A DNA stretch of 64,000 bases, taken from NCBI RefSeq assembly GCF_008933155.1, contig NZ_WBVP01000012.1, positions 46,533 through 110,532 on the forward strand, read 5' to 3'. The notes under the pieces were generated by a model that did no database searches, was not told the DNA's origin, and was given only the letters and a program-made list of their open reading frames with translations. Source of the stretch: Aliivibrio finisterrensis. Its GTDB lineage: Bacteria > Pseudomonadota > Gammaproteobacteria > Enterobacterales > Vibrionaceae. Positions 30,835 to 41,446 of the stretch are shown piece by piece. The translations under genes were made by a program, and so were the position numbers. The number at the start of each line of letters is the position of its first letter. Positions within the stretch are counted from its first letter, which is position 1.

Positions 30835-31327
30835 AACTGAAGCGCCAGCGGATATTTTAACGATAGATCGATTAGTTCGTGAAACCTTTGAAACAGAAGC
30901 AGAAGCAAAGCTTGTGATGTCTTTACGTGAAAACAGTCACTTAACGTTATCATTGGTCGCTTGCTCTGATGAAGGAGAGGTGATTGGACACTGCTTATTT
31001 AGCCCTGTAACACTTGATGGGGAAGATTTTAATTGGCAAGGTTTAGCGCCATTGTGCGTTAAAAAAGAATACCAAAAGCAAGGTATTGCTCAAACCTTAG
31101 TGAAAGAGGGATTAGAAACCTTAGCTGAATTGGGTTACCCGGTTTCAGTGGTATTAGGTGATCCCGCTTATTATCAACGTTTCGGTTTTGAATCTGCAAA
31201 AACATATAATATGAATTGTAAATGGGAAGTGCCAGAAGAGGCATTTATGATTAAGGCGTGCTCTCCTGAGTTTCTAGAAGGGAAAGCGGGCTTAATTGAA
31301 TATTGCCCAGAGTTTGATTTGCTATAA
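30824..31327 (+). CDS. yhbS: GNAT-family N-acetyltransferase YhbS
   Basis: This 167-residue protein has a single acetyltransferase domain. The acetyl-CoA loop is in LAPLCVKKEYQKQGIAQTLVKEGLE near residue 70-90, and the C-terminal part has VVLGDPAYYQRFGFESA, typical of YhbS. The substrate is not known from sequence. The start lies inside the 3' end of ubiT, so the two genes are translationally linked. The association with ubiT is conserved in E. coli. Confidence 0.9.
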   Translation: MLIRTEAPADILTIDRLVRETFETEAEAKLVMSLRENSHLTLSLVACSDEGEVIGHCLFSPVTLDGEDFNWQGLAPLCVKKEYQKQGIAQTLVKEGLETLAELGYPVSVVLGDPAYYQRFGFESAKTYNMNCKWEVPEEAFMIKACSPEFLEGKAGLIEYCPEFDLL

Positions 31328-31339
31328 TCCAATAATAGA

Positions 31340-31368
31340 ATGCTCATTATGATTAATGAGCATTTTTA
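31340..31368 (+). terminator. Terminator after ubiT-yhbS
   Basis: ATGCTCATTA / TAATGAGCAT stem with a 4-nt loop and T5 tail, 13 bp after the yhbS stop. Confidence 0.8.
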
Positions 31369-31456
31369 TTTATCGCTTTAATCCCTCCGACAACAAGTGG
31401 CATCAGTTGAGGAATATTGATAATATTCTTCTCCCTAGATTGACAAGTGAAGTGAT

Positions 31457-31858
31457 ATGCCACAGCAAGCGTTACAGTTTTTAAATGAGATGAGTATTTC
31501 AGTTTGGCAAGTCCGACAACCTGAATATTTTCCAATATTAGAAGCCAATACCATATCGTTACCAGAAACTTGTCAGTTACTTTTTGTGGCTCCTGCAGTT
31601 CCTACTGAGCGCGATGCTTTTCTTTTTGGAAAGGTACTTGCGAGCATGAAATTATCACCAGAGCAGGCGTTATTTCTTCCTTCTAGCGCGTTAGAGTATT
31701 TAGCTGAACACAAGCTAACATGGTCTTGGTTTTCGGGTGTACCTATTACTGAGCTGGAAGGGGTAAAAGCATTAAGCTCACCACTGCTTTCAGAAATGCA
31801 TACCAATACTCAATCACGACGCGATTTATGGCGACAAATTTGTTCTTATGACCATTAA
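31457..31858 (+). CDS. holD: DNA polymerase III psi subunit
   Basis: HolD bridges the clamp loader (through chi) and single-strand-binding protein. Its 133 residues are near E. coli (137), and the family is poorly conserved. Recognisable parts are the N-terminal QFLNEMSISVWQVRQP, the LLFVA strand and the C-terminal LWRQICSYDH (LWQQICTYEH in E. coli). The next gene is rimI, as in E. coli, which strengthens the call. It overlaps rimI by 11 bp. Confidence 0.9.
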   Translation: MPQQALQFLNEMSISVWQVRQPEYFPILEANTISLPETCQLLFVAPAVPTERDAFLFGKVLASMKLSPEQALFLPSSALEYLAEHKLTWSWFSGVPITELEGVKALSSPLLSEMHTNTQSRRDLWRQICSYDH

Positions 31859-32294
31859 TATTCAACCGATCTCTGATTCTCATTTAGATGATATTTGGAG
31901 AATCGAAAACGCAGCACATTCACATCCTTGGGCAGAATCTATGATCCGGGAGCTGAACAGTCGCTGCGCGCAACATCGAGTGATGCTAGAAAATGATCAG
32001 GTGGTGGGCTACTTCTACGCTCAAAACGTGGTAGGCGAAGTTACCTTGCTGAATATTGCTATTGATCCTGCGCATCAAAGAAAAGGGCTTGGTCGTAAAT
32101 TGACTGAGTTTTTTATTGATATGTGCATGGAACAATGCGCTGAATCTGCTTGGCTTGAAGTTCGTGAAAGTAACGTAAAAGCAATTTCTTTATATGAATC
32201 AGAAGGGTTTAATGAAGTCACTCGACGTCATGATTACTACCCAACAGCTACTGGTAAAGAAGACGCTATTATCATGAGTTATATTTTCTTTTAA
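31848..32294 (+). CDS. rimI: Ribosomal protein S18-alanine N-acetyltransferase RimI
   Basis: RimI acetylates the N-terminal alanine of ribosomal protein S18. Its 148 residues equal the family. GNAT motifs are present: IENAAHSHPWAESMI near the N-terminus, the acetyl-CoA loop DPAHQRKGLGRKLTEF near residue 75, and LEVRESNVKAISLYESEGFNEV with the conserved Glu and the YESEGF motif. It is coupled to holD by overlap. Confidence 0.94.
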   Translation: MTINIQPISDSHLDDIWRIENAAHSHPWAESMIRELNSRCAQHRVMLENDQVVGYFYAQNVVGEVTLLNIAIDPAHQRKGLGRKLTEFFIDMCMEQCAESAWLEVRESNVKAISLYESEGFNEVTRRHDYYPTATGKEDAIIMSYIFF

Positions 32295-32411
32295 ATGCCT
32301 CTTATTTAATGCTGAGGTTATTTTAATTCGGTGCTTTAGATAATGGCCGTCTTTGAGTATAATCTCGCCTAATTACATCCTTTCTGAAATCTTACAGGAT
32401 TATCAACGCTT

Positions 32412-33992
32412 ATGTCTTTTTTACAAGAAGTGGGTAAACGCAGAACGTTTGCCATCATTTCTCACCCGGATGCGGGTAAAACAACCATTACTGAAAAAGT
32501 ATTATTATTCGGAAACGCGATTCAAAAAGCGGGTACGGTAAAAGGTCGTGGTTCAAACCAGCACGCAAAATCAGACTGGATGGAAATGGAAAAAGAACGT
32601 GGTATCTCGGTAACTACGTCGGTAATGCAATTTCCATTTAATGGTTGTCTTGTTAACCTTCTTGATACTCCTGGACACGAAGATTTCTCTGAAGATACTT
32701 ACCGTACACTAACGGCAGTAGATTCATGTCTAATGGTTATCGATGCCGCTAAAGGTGTCGAAGATCGTACTCGTAAATTGATGGAAGTAACACGCCTACG
32801 TGATACACCTATCGTTACGTTTATGAACAAATTAGACCGTGAAGTACGTGACCCAATGGAAGTGCTTGATGAAGTAGAAAGGGAGCTAGGAATGGCTTGT
32901 GCACCTATTTCATGGCCGATTGGTTGTGGTAAAGAATTTAAAGGTGTTTACCACATCCACCGCGATGAAACGATCTTATACGCATCAGGTCATGGTCATG
33001 AAATTCAAGAAGTTCGTACTATTAAAGGTTTAGATAACCCAGAGTTAGATGTAGCTGTTGGTGCTGAGCTAGCTGCGAATGTTCGTGAAGAGCTAGAGTT
33101 AGTAATGGGTGCTTGCCCTGAATTTGATCTTGAGCTTTTCCTTGCCGGTGAATTAACGCCAGTATATTTTGGTACCGCATTAGGTAACTTTGGTGTTGAT
33201 CACATGCTAGAAGGCTTAACTGATTGGGCTCCTGCACCACAAACACGTGAAGCAGTAGAACGTCCAGTTGAAGCAACAGAAGATAAGTTCTCAGGCTTTG
33301 TATTTAAGATCCAAGCAAACATGGATCCTAAGCACCGTGACCGTATCGCTTTCATGCGTATTGTGTCGGGTACTTATACTCAAAGCATGAAAATGAATCA
33401 CGTGCGTACAGGTAAGAGTGTCAGTATTTCTGATGCGGTAACTTTCATGGCGGGCGATCGTTCTCGTGCTGAGACGGCGTATGCGGGTGATATCATTGGT
33501 TTACACAACCACGGTACTATTCAAATCGGCGATACGTTTACACAAGGTGAGAGCTTAAAATTCTCAGGTATTCCAAACTTTGCCCCTGAATTGTTCCGTC
33601 GTATTCGCCTAAAAGATCCACTAAAGCAAAAGCAACTGCTTAAAGGTCTTGTTCAACTTTCTGAAGAAGGCGCGGTACAAGTATTCCGTCCACTTCAAAA
33701 CAATGATTTGATCGTTGGTGCGGTTGGTGTACTTCAGTTTGATGTGGTCGTATCTCGTTTAAAATCTGAATATAACGTTGAAGCTATTTATGAAGGCATC
33801 AGTGTAGCAACTGCTCGTTGGGTTGAATGTACTGATGGCAAAATCATGGATGACTTCCAGCGTAAAAACCAAAGTAACCTAGCGTTAGACGGTGGCAATA
33901 ACTTAACGTATATTGCTCCAACGATGGTTAATTTGAATTTAGCGTCTGAGCGTTTCCCTGAGGTTCAATTCAGAGCGACTCGTGAGCACTAA
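32412..33992 (+). CDS. prfC: Peptide chain release factor 3
   Basis: RF3 is a translational GTPase that recycles RF1 and RF2 after termination. Its 526 residues closely match E. coli (529). The G domain has [27 protein letters not shown] and NKLDRE. The later domains include [18 protein letters not shown] and the C-terminal [17 protein letters not shown] typical of RF3 rather than EF-G. A terminator follows. Confidence 0.97.
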   Translation: MSFLQEVGKRRTFAIISHPDAGKTTITEKVLLFGNAIQKAGTVKGRGSNQHAKSDWMEMEKERGISVTTSVMQFPFNGCLVNLLDTPGHEDFSEDTYRTLTAVDSCLMVIDAAKGVEDRTRKLMEVTRLRDTPIVTFMNKLDREVRDPMEVLDEVERELGMACAPISWPIGCGKEFKGVYHIHRDETILYASGHGHEIQEVRTIKGLDNPELDVAVGAELAANVREELELVMGACPEFDLELFLAGELTPVYFGTALGNFGVDHMLEGLTDWAPAPQTREAVERPVEATEDKFSGFVFKIQANMDPKHRDRIAFMRIVSGTYTQSMKMNHVRTGKSVSISDAVTFMAGDRSRAETAYAGDIIGLHNHGTIQIGDTFTQGESLKFSGIPNFAPELFRRIRLKDPLKQKQLLKGLVQLSEEGAVQVFRPLQNNDLIVGAVGVLQFDVVVSRLKSEYNVEAIYEGISVATARWVECTDGKIMDDFQRKNQSNLALDGGNNLTYIAPTMVNLNLASERFPEVQFRATREH

Positions 33993-34015
33993 TCTAGTTG
34001 CAATCAAATAAATAG

Positions 34016-34043
34016 AAACGGAGTCTTAACGGACTCCGTTTTT
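34016..34043 (+). terminator. Terminator after prfC
   Basis: AAACGGAGTC / GACTCCGTTT stem with a 6-nt loop and T5 tail. Confidence 0.88.
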
Positions 34044-34094
34044 GTATCTATAGTATAGAGATAATGACTGTAATTAATGATAAGGAAGGCGAGG

Positions 34095-34208
34095 GTGCTG
34101 AAACTGATTAAGTTATGGATTAAGAAATACGATGATTGGTGTAAGTCGCTAGGGTTAACGCCTGAAAATAAACGCAGTTGTGTCCCTTATAAAAAAGAAG
34201 AAGAGTAA
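34095..34208 (+). CDS. 37-residue DUF5363-type small protein
   Basis: A short reading frame with GTG start is preceded by AAGGAAGG about 6 bp upstream. It encodes a basic, tryptophan-containing peptide (LKLIKLWIKKYDDWC, then SLGLTPENKRSCVPY and a KKEEE tail). The pattern WIKKYDxWCxxLGLTPENKRSCVPY is one I recognise from a conserved small vibrio family (DUF5363). Its function is unknown. The TAA stop overlaps the ATG of the TatD-family gene (TAATG), so the two are translationally coupled. Confidence 0.8.
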   Translation: MLKLIKLWIKKYDDWCKSLGLTPENKRSCVPYKKEEE

Positions 34209-34984
34209 TGGCTTTCCGATTCATTGATTCACACTGTCATTTTGACTTTGCTCCTTTTAAAGGTAACGAAACCTTGTATTTAGAAATGGCAAAAGAAAGA
34301 GGAGTAACAACATTCATTGTCCCTAGTGTGAATCAATCAAATTGGAATCAAGTGAATGGTTTATCCAAACAGTTTGATGGTATTTATTACGCATTAGGCA
34401 TTCACCCATTATTTATTACATCAAACTATAAAAAAGAGTTAAAAAGTTTAGCTGCGTTGCTTGATGAAGAAAATAATAAGTGTGTAGCGATTGGTGAATG
34501 TGGATTAGATTTTTGGCATCAAGAAAGTGATAAGGAAATACAAATCTCTGTTTTTCGCCAGCAGTGTTTATTAGCAAAAAAGCATCAACGTCCTTTAATT
34601 ATTCACAGTCGTAAAAGCCACGATATGGTAGTAAAGCTGTTGAGAGAAATTAGGCCAGAGAGAGGTGGGGTTATTCATGGTTTCAGTGGTAGCCTGCAGC
34701 AGGCGAATCAATTTATTGAATTAGGTTTCTATATTGGTGTCGGTGGCGTGATCAGTTACGAAAGAGCTAAGAAGACCAAAATGGTGGTTTCACAATTGCC
34801 TTTAGATACAATTTTATTAGAAACCGACGCACCAGACATGCCATTGTTTGGCTTTCAAGGACAAAAAAATACGCCAGATAAAGTACAAAAAGTGTGCGAA
34901 CACTTGGCTTTGATTAGAAAAGAGTCAATGCAAACGATTTCGGAAACTGTTTATAAAAATACCACCTCATTGTTTGGGATTTGA
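34208..34984 (+). CDS. yjjV: TatD-family metal-dependent hydrolase, YjjV-like
   Basis: This 258-residue protein has the TatD TIM-barrel metal site. The N-terminal DSHCHFD gives HxH, Glu is in AIGECGLDFWH, His in PLIIHSRKSHD, His in GVIHGFSGS, and Asp in LLETDAPDMP. The family includes DNases and quality-control hydrolases; the true substrate cannot be told from sequence. In E. coli yjjV also lies near prfC, which supports the name. Translation is coupled to the small gene upstream. Confidence 0.85.
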   Translation: MAFRFIDSHCHFDFAPFKGNETLYLEMAKERGVTTFIVPSVNQSNWNQVNGLSKQFDGIYYALGIHPLFITSNYKKELKSLAALLDEENNKCVAIGECGLDFWHQESDKEIQISVFRQQCLLAKKHQRPLIIHSRKSHDMVVKLLREIRPERGGVIHGFSGSLQQANQFIELGFYIGVGGVISYERAKKTKMVVSQLPLDTILLETDAPDMPLFGFQGQKNTPDKVQKVCEHLALIRKESMQTISETVYKNTTSLFGI

Positions 34985-35034
34985 GTTATTTGTCATTACT
35001 TTAGGTGTAATTGATGAATATTTAGATTTCAATT

Positions 35035-35102
35035 AGTGATAAAGGTCACAATTATGAGTGAATGCATGATGTACGGACGACGAATGTGTGACAGCAGCAT
35101 TA
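35035..35102 (+). promoter_or_regulatory. Two CRP sites 52 bp apart with a CytR-like half site between
   Basis: The first CRP site is AGTGA-TAAAGG-TCACA at 35035-35050 (9 of 10 half-site bases). The second is weaker, TGTGA-CAGCAG-CATTA at 35087-35102. Their centres are 52 bp apart. Between them lies AATGCA at 35061-35066, matching the start of the CytR octamer AATGCAAC. This mirrors the CRP-CytR-CRP layout of E. coli deoP2. Confidence 0.7.
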
Positions 35103-35123
35103 CTTTATTAGTGCTTCAGTGAG

Positions 35124-35129
35124 TATAAT
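35124..35129 (+). promoter_or_regulatory. nupC promoter -10 element
   Basis: A consensus TATAAT. Transcription from about 35135 puts the downstream CRP site at about -41, the class II activator position. There is no good -35 hexamer, as expected for a CRP-dependent promoter. Confidence 0.65.
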
Positions 35130-35182
35130 CGCCCCGCTAATTTGAAACACGCCAACAATCAATTTTAGGGAAACTTTTAACT

Positions 35183-36439
35183 ATGAGCCTGTTAATGAGC
35201 TTGGTTGGGATTGTAGCACTGCTTGCTTTTGCAGTACTTCTATCTGATAACCGCAAAGCAATCAATCTACGTACTGTCGGTGGCGCTTTTGCCATTCAAT
35301 TTCTTTTAGGTGCATTCATACTTTATGTACCTGTGGGTCGTGATGTACTTTTAGGTGCATCTGAAGCGGTTGCTAATGTAATAAACTACGGTAACACTGG
35401 TATCGAATTCTTATTCGGTGGCCTAGTATCGGGTAAAATGTTTGAATTATTTGGCGGCGGCGGTTTCATCTTCGCACTGCGTGTTCTTCCTGTAATCGTA
35501 TTCTTTGCATCATTAACTGCGGTACTTTATTACCTTGGTATTATGCAAATCGTGATTAACTTCCTAGGTGGTGCACTTCAAAAAGCACTAGGCACTTCTC
35601 GTGCGGAATCTCTATCTGCTACTGCGAACATTTTCGTTGGTCAAACAGAAGCACCTTTAGTAGTTCGTCCATTCATTCCAAAAATGACTCAATCTGAATT
35701 GTTTGCAGTAATGTGTGGTGGTCTAGCTTCTGTAGCTGGTGGTGTACTTGCTGGTTATGCTTCTATGGGCGTACCTCTAGAATACCTAATCGCAGCATCA
35801 TTCATGGCGGCACCTGGTGGTCTTCTATTTGCTAAAATTCTTAAACCAGAAACGGAAACTCCGGTTGATCAATTTGATGCTTTAGAACAAGAAGGCGAAG
35901 ACAAACCTGCAAACGTAATTGATGCAGCAGCTGCTGGTGCAGCAACAGGTATGCAACTTGCGTTAAACGTAGGTGCAATGCTTCTTGCATTCATCGGTCT
36001 AATCGCTCTAATCAACGGTATCCTTGGTGGTGTTGGTGGTTGGTTCGGTATGCCAGACATTACTCTAGAGCTTATTCTTGGTTACATCTTTGCTCCAGTT
36101 GCATTCATTATCGGTGTGCCGTGGGAAGAAGCGACAATCGCAGGTTCATTCCTTGGTCAAAAACTGGTAGTTAACGAATTCGTTGCTTACCTAAACTTTG
36201 CACCGTACCTAGCTGAAGGCGCTGAAGTAGTTCTTTCTGAGAAAACAAAAGCAATCATTTCATTCGCATTATGTGGTTTTGCTAACCTTTCTTCTGTAGC
36301 GATTCTACTTGGTGGTTTAGGTAGCCTTGCTCCTGAACGTCGTCATGATATCGCTAAGATGGGTATGAAAGCTGTTGCTGCTGGTACATTATCAAACTTA
36401 ATGTCTGCAACAATCGCAGGCCTATTCCTATCTCTATAA
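35183..36439 (+). CDS. nupC: Concentrative nucleoside transporter, NupC family
   Basis: This inner-membrane symporter takes up nucleosides with H+ or Na+. It has 418 residues and about ten hydrophobic segments. The N-terminal membrane region leads to the family signature [28 protein letters not shown] near residue 155-182, and later to [23 protein letters not shown] and [17 protein letters not shown], which line the substrate site. It is the first gene of the deo block and sits directly under the CRP-type promoter. Several NupC paralogues exist in vibrios, so the exact specificity is inferred. Confidence 0.92.
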   Translation: MSLLMSLVGIVALLAFAVLLSDNRKAINLRTVGGAFAIQFLLGAFILYVPVGRDVLLGASEAVANVINYGNTGIEFLFGGLVSGKMFELFGGGGFIFALRVLPVIVFFASLTAVLYYLGIMQIVINFLGGALQKALGTSRAESLSATANIFVGQTEAPLVVRPFIPKMTQSELFAVMCGGLASVAGGVLAGYASMGVPLEYLIAASFMAAPGGLLFAKILKPETETPVDQFDALEQEGEDKPANVIDAAAAGAATGMQLALNVGAMLLAFIGLIALINGILGGVGGWFGMPDITLELILGYIFAPVAFIIGVPWEEATIAGSFLGQKLVVNEFVAYLNFAPYLAEGAEVVLSEKTKAIISFALCGFANLSSVAILLGGLGSLAPERRHDIAKMGMKAVAAGTLSNLMSATIAGLFLSL

Positions 36440-36465
36440 TCATTATAGAGTAAGTTAGATACCTA

Positions 36466-36493
36466 AAAACCCGCATTCAATGCGGGTTTTTTT
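36466..36493 (+). terminator. Terminator after nupC
   Basis: AAAACCCGCA / TGCGGGTTTT stem with a 5-nt loop and T7 tail. A separate AT palindrome (CTCTATAAT, then ATTATAGAG) covers the nupC stop at 36432-36450. Confidence 0.88.
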
Positions 36494-36614
36494 ATATCTA
36501 TAGAAAAGAAAAAATTGTGATGCCTGAATGGTTCGTTTTCACATTTTTTAGGTAAAAAGTTTGAGATGCAAACCGATTGCGTTACTCGTTAGAAACATAA
36601 GCAGTCAATTAACT

Positions 36615-36623
36615 TGGTATAAT
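36615..36623 (+). promoter_or_regulatory. Extended -10 promoter before the XapX-type gene
   Basis: TGGTATAAT at 36615-36623 is an extended -10 with a perfect TATAAT hexamer. No -35 is evident. It lies about 90 bp upstream of the small membrane gene. Confidence 0.45.
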
Positions 36624-36712
36624 GTGAGGCATAGTAAAGAGAAACACAGCTAGATTATCAAAAATAAACTATGTTTAATGCATACACATAATGAGAATCT
36701 AGAGAGTTAATT

Positions 36713-36883
36713 ATGAATGAAGTTCTATTGTCTATATTGGCAGGTTTGATTGTTGGCGTTGTTTTTTCAGCAATTAAATTACCTATTCCAGCACCACCTG
36801 TTTTATCAGGAGTGATGGGGATTGTCGGTGTTTACGCCGGTGCAGTCGGTTATCAATGGATAATTGAACGTTTCTTTTCATAA
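36713..36883 (+). CDS. XapX-domain small membrane protein
   Basis: A 56-residue protein with two hydrophobic segments (about 4-20 and 31-48). Between them is the signature KLPIPAPPVLSGVMGIVG that defines the XapX/DUF1427 family. It is probably an inner-membrane protein. Its role is unknown. Members are often near nucleoside or nucleobase genes, and here it stands between nupC and deoC, so a link to nucleoside metabolism is a reasonable guess. The ATG follows a weak AGAG ribosome site. Confidence 0.85.
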   Translation: MNEVLLSILAGLIVGVVFSAIKLPIPAPPVLSGVMGIVGVYAGAVGYQWIIERFFS

Positions 36884-37148
36884 TCTCTGTGTCTTTATAT
36901 GGAAACATGGTTTCACTAGTGACACTAGAGAAGTATTGGTAAAATGAATCATGTTTCAACGGCGTCTCATGATGAGATGTTAGAGCGGTACTCATTCATA
37001 CTATTGAAGTAAGTACTGGCGGCAAAATGGATATTGATTGGGCGTTATGCGCTCAAGTCTTCAGGGAATCAAGTCCGCTCATTTGCTGTTGAACTTAATA
37101 TATGAACAGCAAAACTATCAAAGAATTTATTCTATTTTGGAGATAACA
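36884..37148 (+). promoter_or_regulatory. Structured upstream region of deoC
   Basis: This 265-bp gap holds a possible extended -10 (TGGTAAAAT at 36937-36945) and two hairpins. One has 7-bp arms, TTGGGCG (37038-37044) with CGCTCAA (37050-37056). The other has perfect 9-bp arms, TTTGCTGTT (37082-37090) with AACAGCAAA (37105-37113). A DeoR-like half site, TGTTAGAG, lies near 36978. No reading frame is convincing here; an in-frame ATG at 37038 would extend DeoC by 37 unrelated residues. Confidence 0.45.
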
Positions 37149-37925
37149 ATGAGCGATTTAAAAGCAGCGGCACTACGTGCATTAAAATTAATGGATCTAA
37201 CGACGCTTAACGATAACGATACAGATGAAGCGGTAATCGCATTATGTAAGAACGCGAAAACAGCAGTAGGTAATACAGCAGCTGTTTGTATTTACCCTCG
37301 CTTCGTACCTATCGCTAAGAAAACGCTGCGCGAGCAAGGCACACCAGAAGTACGCATTGCAACAGTAACTAACTTCCCACACGGTAATGACGATATTGCT
37401 ATCGCTGTTGCCGAAACTAAAGCCGCTGTTGCTTACGGTGCTGATGAAGTTGATGTGGTATTCCCATACCGTGCGCTTATCGCAGGTGATGAAACGGTTG
37501 GTTTTGAACTGGTTAAACAGTGTAAAGAAGCGTGTGGTGATGTTCTGCTTAAAGTAATCATCGAAACGGGTGAGCTAAAAGAAGAAGCATTGATCAAAAA
37601 AGCGTCTCAAATCTGTATTGAAGCGGGCGCTAACTTCATTAAAACATCAACAGGTAAAGTGCCAGTTAACGCAACACCTGAATACGCACGCATGATGCTA
37701 GAAGTAATTCGTGATATGGGCGTAGCTAAAACGGTTGGCTTTAAGCCTGCTGGCGGCGTTCGTACTGCTGAAGATGCACAAGCATACCTAGCAATGGCTG
37801 ATGATATTTTAGGTGGCGATTGGGCTGATAACATGCACTACCGTTTTGGTGCTTCAAGCCTACTGACTAATCTTTTAAATACATTAGAAGTAACTGAAGA
37901 AACAGCTGACCCATCAGCTTACTAG
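37149..37925 (+). CDS. deoC: Deoxyribose-phosphate aldolase
   Basis: DeoC cleaves 2-deoxyribose-5-phosphate to glyceraldehyde-3-phosphate and acetaldehyde, the last step of deoxynucleoside breakdown. Its 258 residues match E. coli (259). The TIM barrel has [14 protein letters not shown] near residue 40, the [10 protein letters not shown] region, [12 protein letters not shown], and the Schiff-base lysine in [19 protein letters not shown] near residue 166. A second conserved lysine is in [15 protein letters not shown] lies about 8 bp before the chosen ATG. deoA follows after 115 bp. Confidence 0.97.
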   Translation: MSDLKAAALRALKLMDLTTLNDNDTDEAVIALCKNAKTAVGNTAAVCIYPRFVPIAKKTLREQGTPEVRIATVTNFPHGNDDIAIAVAETKAAVAYGADEVDVVFPYRALIAGDETVGFELVKQCKEACGDVLLKVIIETGELKEEALIKKASQICIEAGANFIKTSTGKVPVNATPEYARMMLEVIRDMGVAKTVGFKPAGGVRTAEDAQAYLAMADDILGGDWADNMHYRFGASSLLTNLLNTLEVTEETADPSAY

Positions 37926-37947
37926 TTTCTCGTTACTTGATTTATAG

Positions 37948-39372
<1,425 letters not shown>

Positions 39373-39382
39373 GGAAGAAAAC

Positions 39383-40603
39383 ATGAAACGTGCAATAATT
39401 TTAGTACTAGATTCATTTGGTATCGGTGCCGCAGGCGACGCTGAAAAATTTGGCGATGTAGGTTCAGATACTATGGGTCATATTGCTGAGCAGTGTGATA
39501 AAGGCCTAGCTGACAACAGTAATCGTCAAGGACCTTTAACTCTTCCAAATCTTTCTAAACTTGGTTTAGCGATGGCAGGTAAAGAGTCTACAGGTCAATT
39601 TGCCGCAGGTTTAGATGCGAACGCTGAGATCATTGGTGCTTACGGTCATGCGGCTGAATTGTCTTCAGGTAAAGATACGCCTTCAGGTCACTGGGAAATC
39701 GCCGGTGTTCCAGTATTGTTTGATTGGGGTTACTTTTCTGATAAAACAAACAGCTTCCCTAAAGAACTGACTGATCGCATTCTTGCTCGTGCAAATCTTT
39801 CTGGTTACCTAGGTAACTGCCATGCTTCAGGAACTCAAGTACTTGATGATTTGGGCGAAGAGCACATGAAAACAGGCATGCCTATTTTCTATACCTCTGC
39901 CGATTCCGTATTCCAAATTGCCTGCCATGAAGAGACATTTGGTTTAGATAATTTGCTAACGCTTTGTCAGATTGCTCGTGAAGAGCTTGAAGATTACAAT
40001 ATTGGTCGAGTGATCGCTCGTCCATTTATTGGCTCTGGTAAAGGTCAATTTGAACGTACAGGTAACCGTCGTGACTTATCTCTTGAGCCACCAGCTGCGA
40101 CTATCTTACAAAAATTAGTGGATGAAAAAGGCGGACAAGTTCACTCAATTGGTAAGATCTCTGATATCTATGCTGGCTGCGGTATTACTAAGAAAACCAA
40201 AGCGACAGGTATTCCTGCGCTGTTTGATGCGACTAAAGACGCAATTGAAACAGCAGGTGATAACACCATCGTATTTACAAATTTCGTAGATTTCGATTCA
40301 GCGTATGGCCACCGTCGTGACGTTGCAGGTTATGCAGCTGCGTTAGAGTACTTTGATGGTCGCCTTCCTGAAATCATGGATATGCTGCAAGAAGACGATA
40401 TTCTTATTTTAACGGCGGATCACGGTTGTGATCCAACATGGCCGGGTACGGATCATACTCGTGAGCATATTCCAGTCATTGTTTATGGTCATAAAGTACC
40501 AGCGGGTTCATTAGGCCGTCGTGATACATTTGCCGATATTGGTCAAACCTTAGCAGAGTACTTTGAAACCTCTGATATGGAATATGGTAAATCGTTCCTA
40601 TAA
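39383..40603 (+). CDS. deoB: Phosphopentomutase
   Basis: DeoB interconverts (deoxy)ribose-1-phosphate and -5-phosphate, linking DeoA/DeoD to DeoC. It has 406 residues. Alkaline-phosphatase-superfamily metal motifs are visible: [15 protein letters not shown] at the start, [10 protein letters not shown] near residue 90, and [22 protein letters not shown] near residue 343. The ATG is preceded by AAGGAAG, which is inside the end of deoA. A terminator separates it from deoD. Confidence 0.97.
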   Translation: MKRAIILVLDSFGIGAAGDAEKFGDVGSDTMGHIAEQCDKGLADNSNRQGPLTLPNLSKLGLAMAGKESTGQFAAGLDANAEIIGAYGHAAELSSGKDTPSGHWEIAGVPVLFDWGYFSDKTNSFPKELTDRILARANLSGYLGNCHASGTQVLDDLGEEHMKTGMPIFYTSADSVFQIACHEETFGLDNLLTLCQIAREELEDYNIGRVIARPFIGSGKGQFERTGNRRDLSLEPPAATILQKLVDEKGGQVHSIGKISDIYAGCGITKKTKATGIPALFDATKDAIETAGDNTIVFTNFVDFDSAYGHRRDVAGYAAALEYFDGRLPEIMDMLQEDDILILTADHGCDPTWPGTDHTREHIPVIVYGHKVPAGSLGRRDTFADIGQTLAEYFETSDMEYGKSFL

Positions 40604-40611
40604 AAAATAAT

Positions 40612-40641
40612 AAGCAGTAGAGCTCTCTCTACTGCTTTTTT
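40612..40641 (+). terminator. Terminator between deoB and deoD
   Basis: AAGCAGTAGAG / CTCTACTGCTT stem, 4-nt loop, T-rich tail. deoD is 38 bp downstream, so it needs read-through or its own promoter. Confidence 0.85.
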
Positions 40642-40674
40642 CTATTTACAGTTAAATAAGCAAGGATATAAATT

Positions 40675-41391
40675 ATGGCTACTCCACATATTAATGCTGA
40701 AATGGGTGATTTTGCAGACGTAGTACTGATGCCTGGTGACCCAATCCGAGCAAAATACATTGCTGAGACATTCCTTGATGATGTAGTGCAAGTATGTGAT
40801 GTTCGTAACATGTACGGTTTTACAGGTACTTATAAAGGTCGTAAGATTTCAGTTATGGGCCACGGTATGGGTATCCCATCATGCTCAATCTACATGACTG
40901 AGTTAGTAAAAGATTTCGGCGTTAAAAAAGTGATCCGTGTTGGTAGTTGTGGTGCGGTTAATGAAGGCATTAAGTTACGTGATGTAGTCATTGGTATGGG
41001 CGCATGTACGGATTCAAAAGTGAACCGCATCCGCTTTAAAGACCATGACTTTGCAGCGATTGCTGATTATGAAATGGTTCGTAATGCAGAGCTAGCTGCT
41101 CAAGCGCGTGGCATCGATGTAAAAGTAGGTAACCTTTTCTCTGCTGAGTTGTTCTACACACCAGATCCAAGCATGTTTGATCTAATGGACAAATACGGCA
41201 TCGTAGGCGTAGAGATGGAAGCGGCGGGCATGTACGGAGTGGCTGCGGAATACGGAGCAAAAGCATTAGCAATTTGTACCGTATCGGATCATATTAAAAC
41301 CGGTGAGCAAACAACCTCTGATGAACGAGCAACGACATTTGATGAAATGATGTTAATTGCACTAGATTCGGTACTGCTTGGCGACAAGTAG
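40675..41391 (+). CDS. deoD: Purine nucleoside phosphorylase DeoD type
   Basis: DeoD phosphorolyses purine (deoxy)nucleosides to base and sugar-1-phosphate. It has 238 residues, the length of the hexameric bacterial type. Conserved features are [16 protein letters not shown] near residue 20, [36 protein letters not shown] near residue 180 and the catalytic Asp in CTVSDHI. It ends the deo block. Confidence 0.97.
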   Translation: MATPHINAEMGDFADVVLMPGDPIRAKYIAETFLDDVVQVCDVRNMYGFTGTYKGRKISVMGHGMGIPSCSIYMTELVKDFGVKKVIRVGSCGAVNEGIKLRDVVIGMGACTDSKVNRIRFKDHDFAAIADYEMVRNAELAAQARGIDVKVGNLFSAELFYTPDPSMFDLMDKYGIVGVEMEAAGMYGVAAEYGAKALAICTVSDHIKTGEQTTSDERATTFDEMMLIALDSVLLGDK

Positions 41392-41409
41392 TAAAATATT
41401 TAGAAATAA

Positions 41410-41446
41410 AAAGGCGATGAGGGTAACTTCATCGCCTTTCTTTTTA
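41410..41446. terminator. Terminator between deoD and ytjB
   Basis: AAAGGCGATGA / TCATCGCCTTT stem, 8-nt loop, T tail; A residues before the stem let it act for the convergent minus-strand gene too. Confidence 0.8.

Noticed and set aside
36519..36547. TGTGA and TCACA half sites before the XapX gene as a CRP site
   Set aside because: They are 18 bp apart instead of 6, so they do not form a CRP site.
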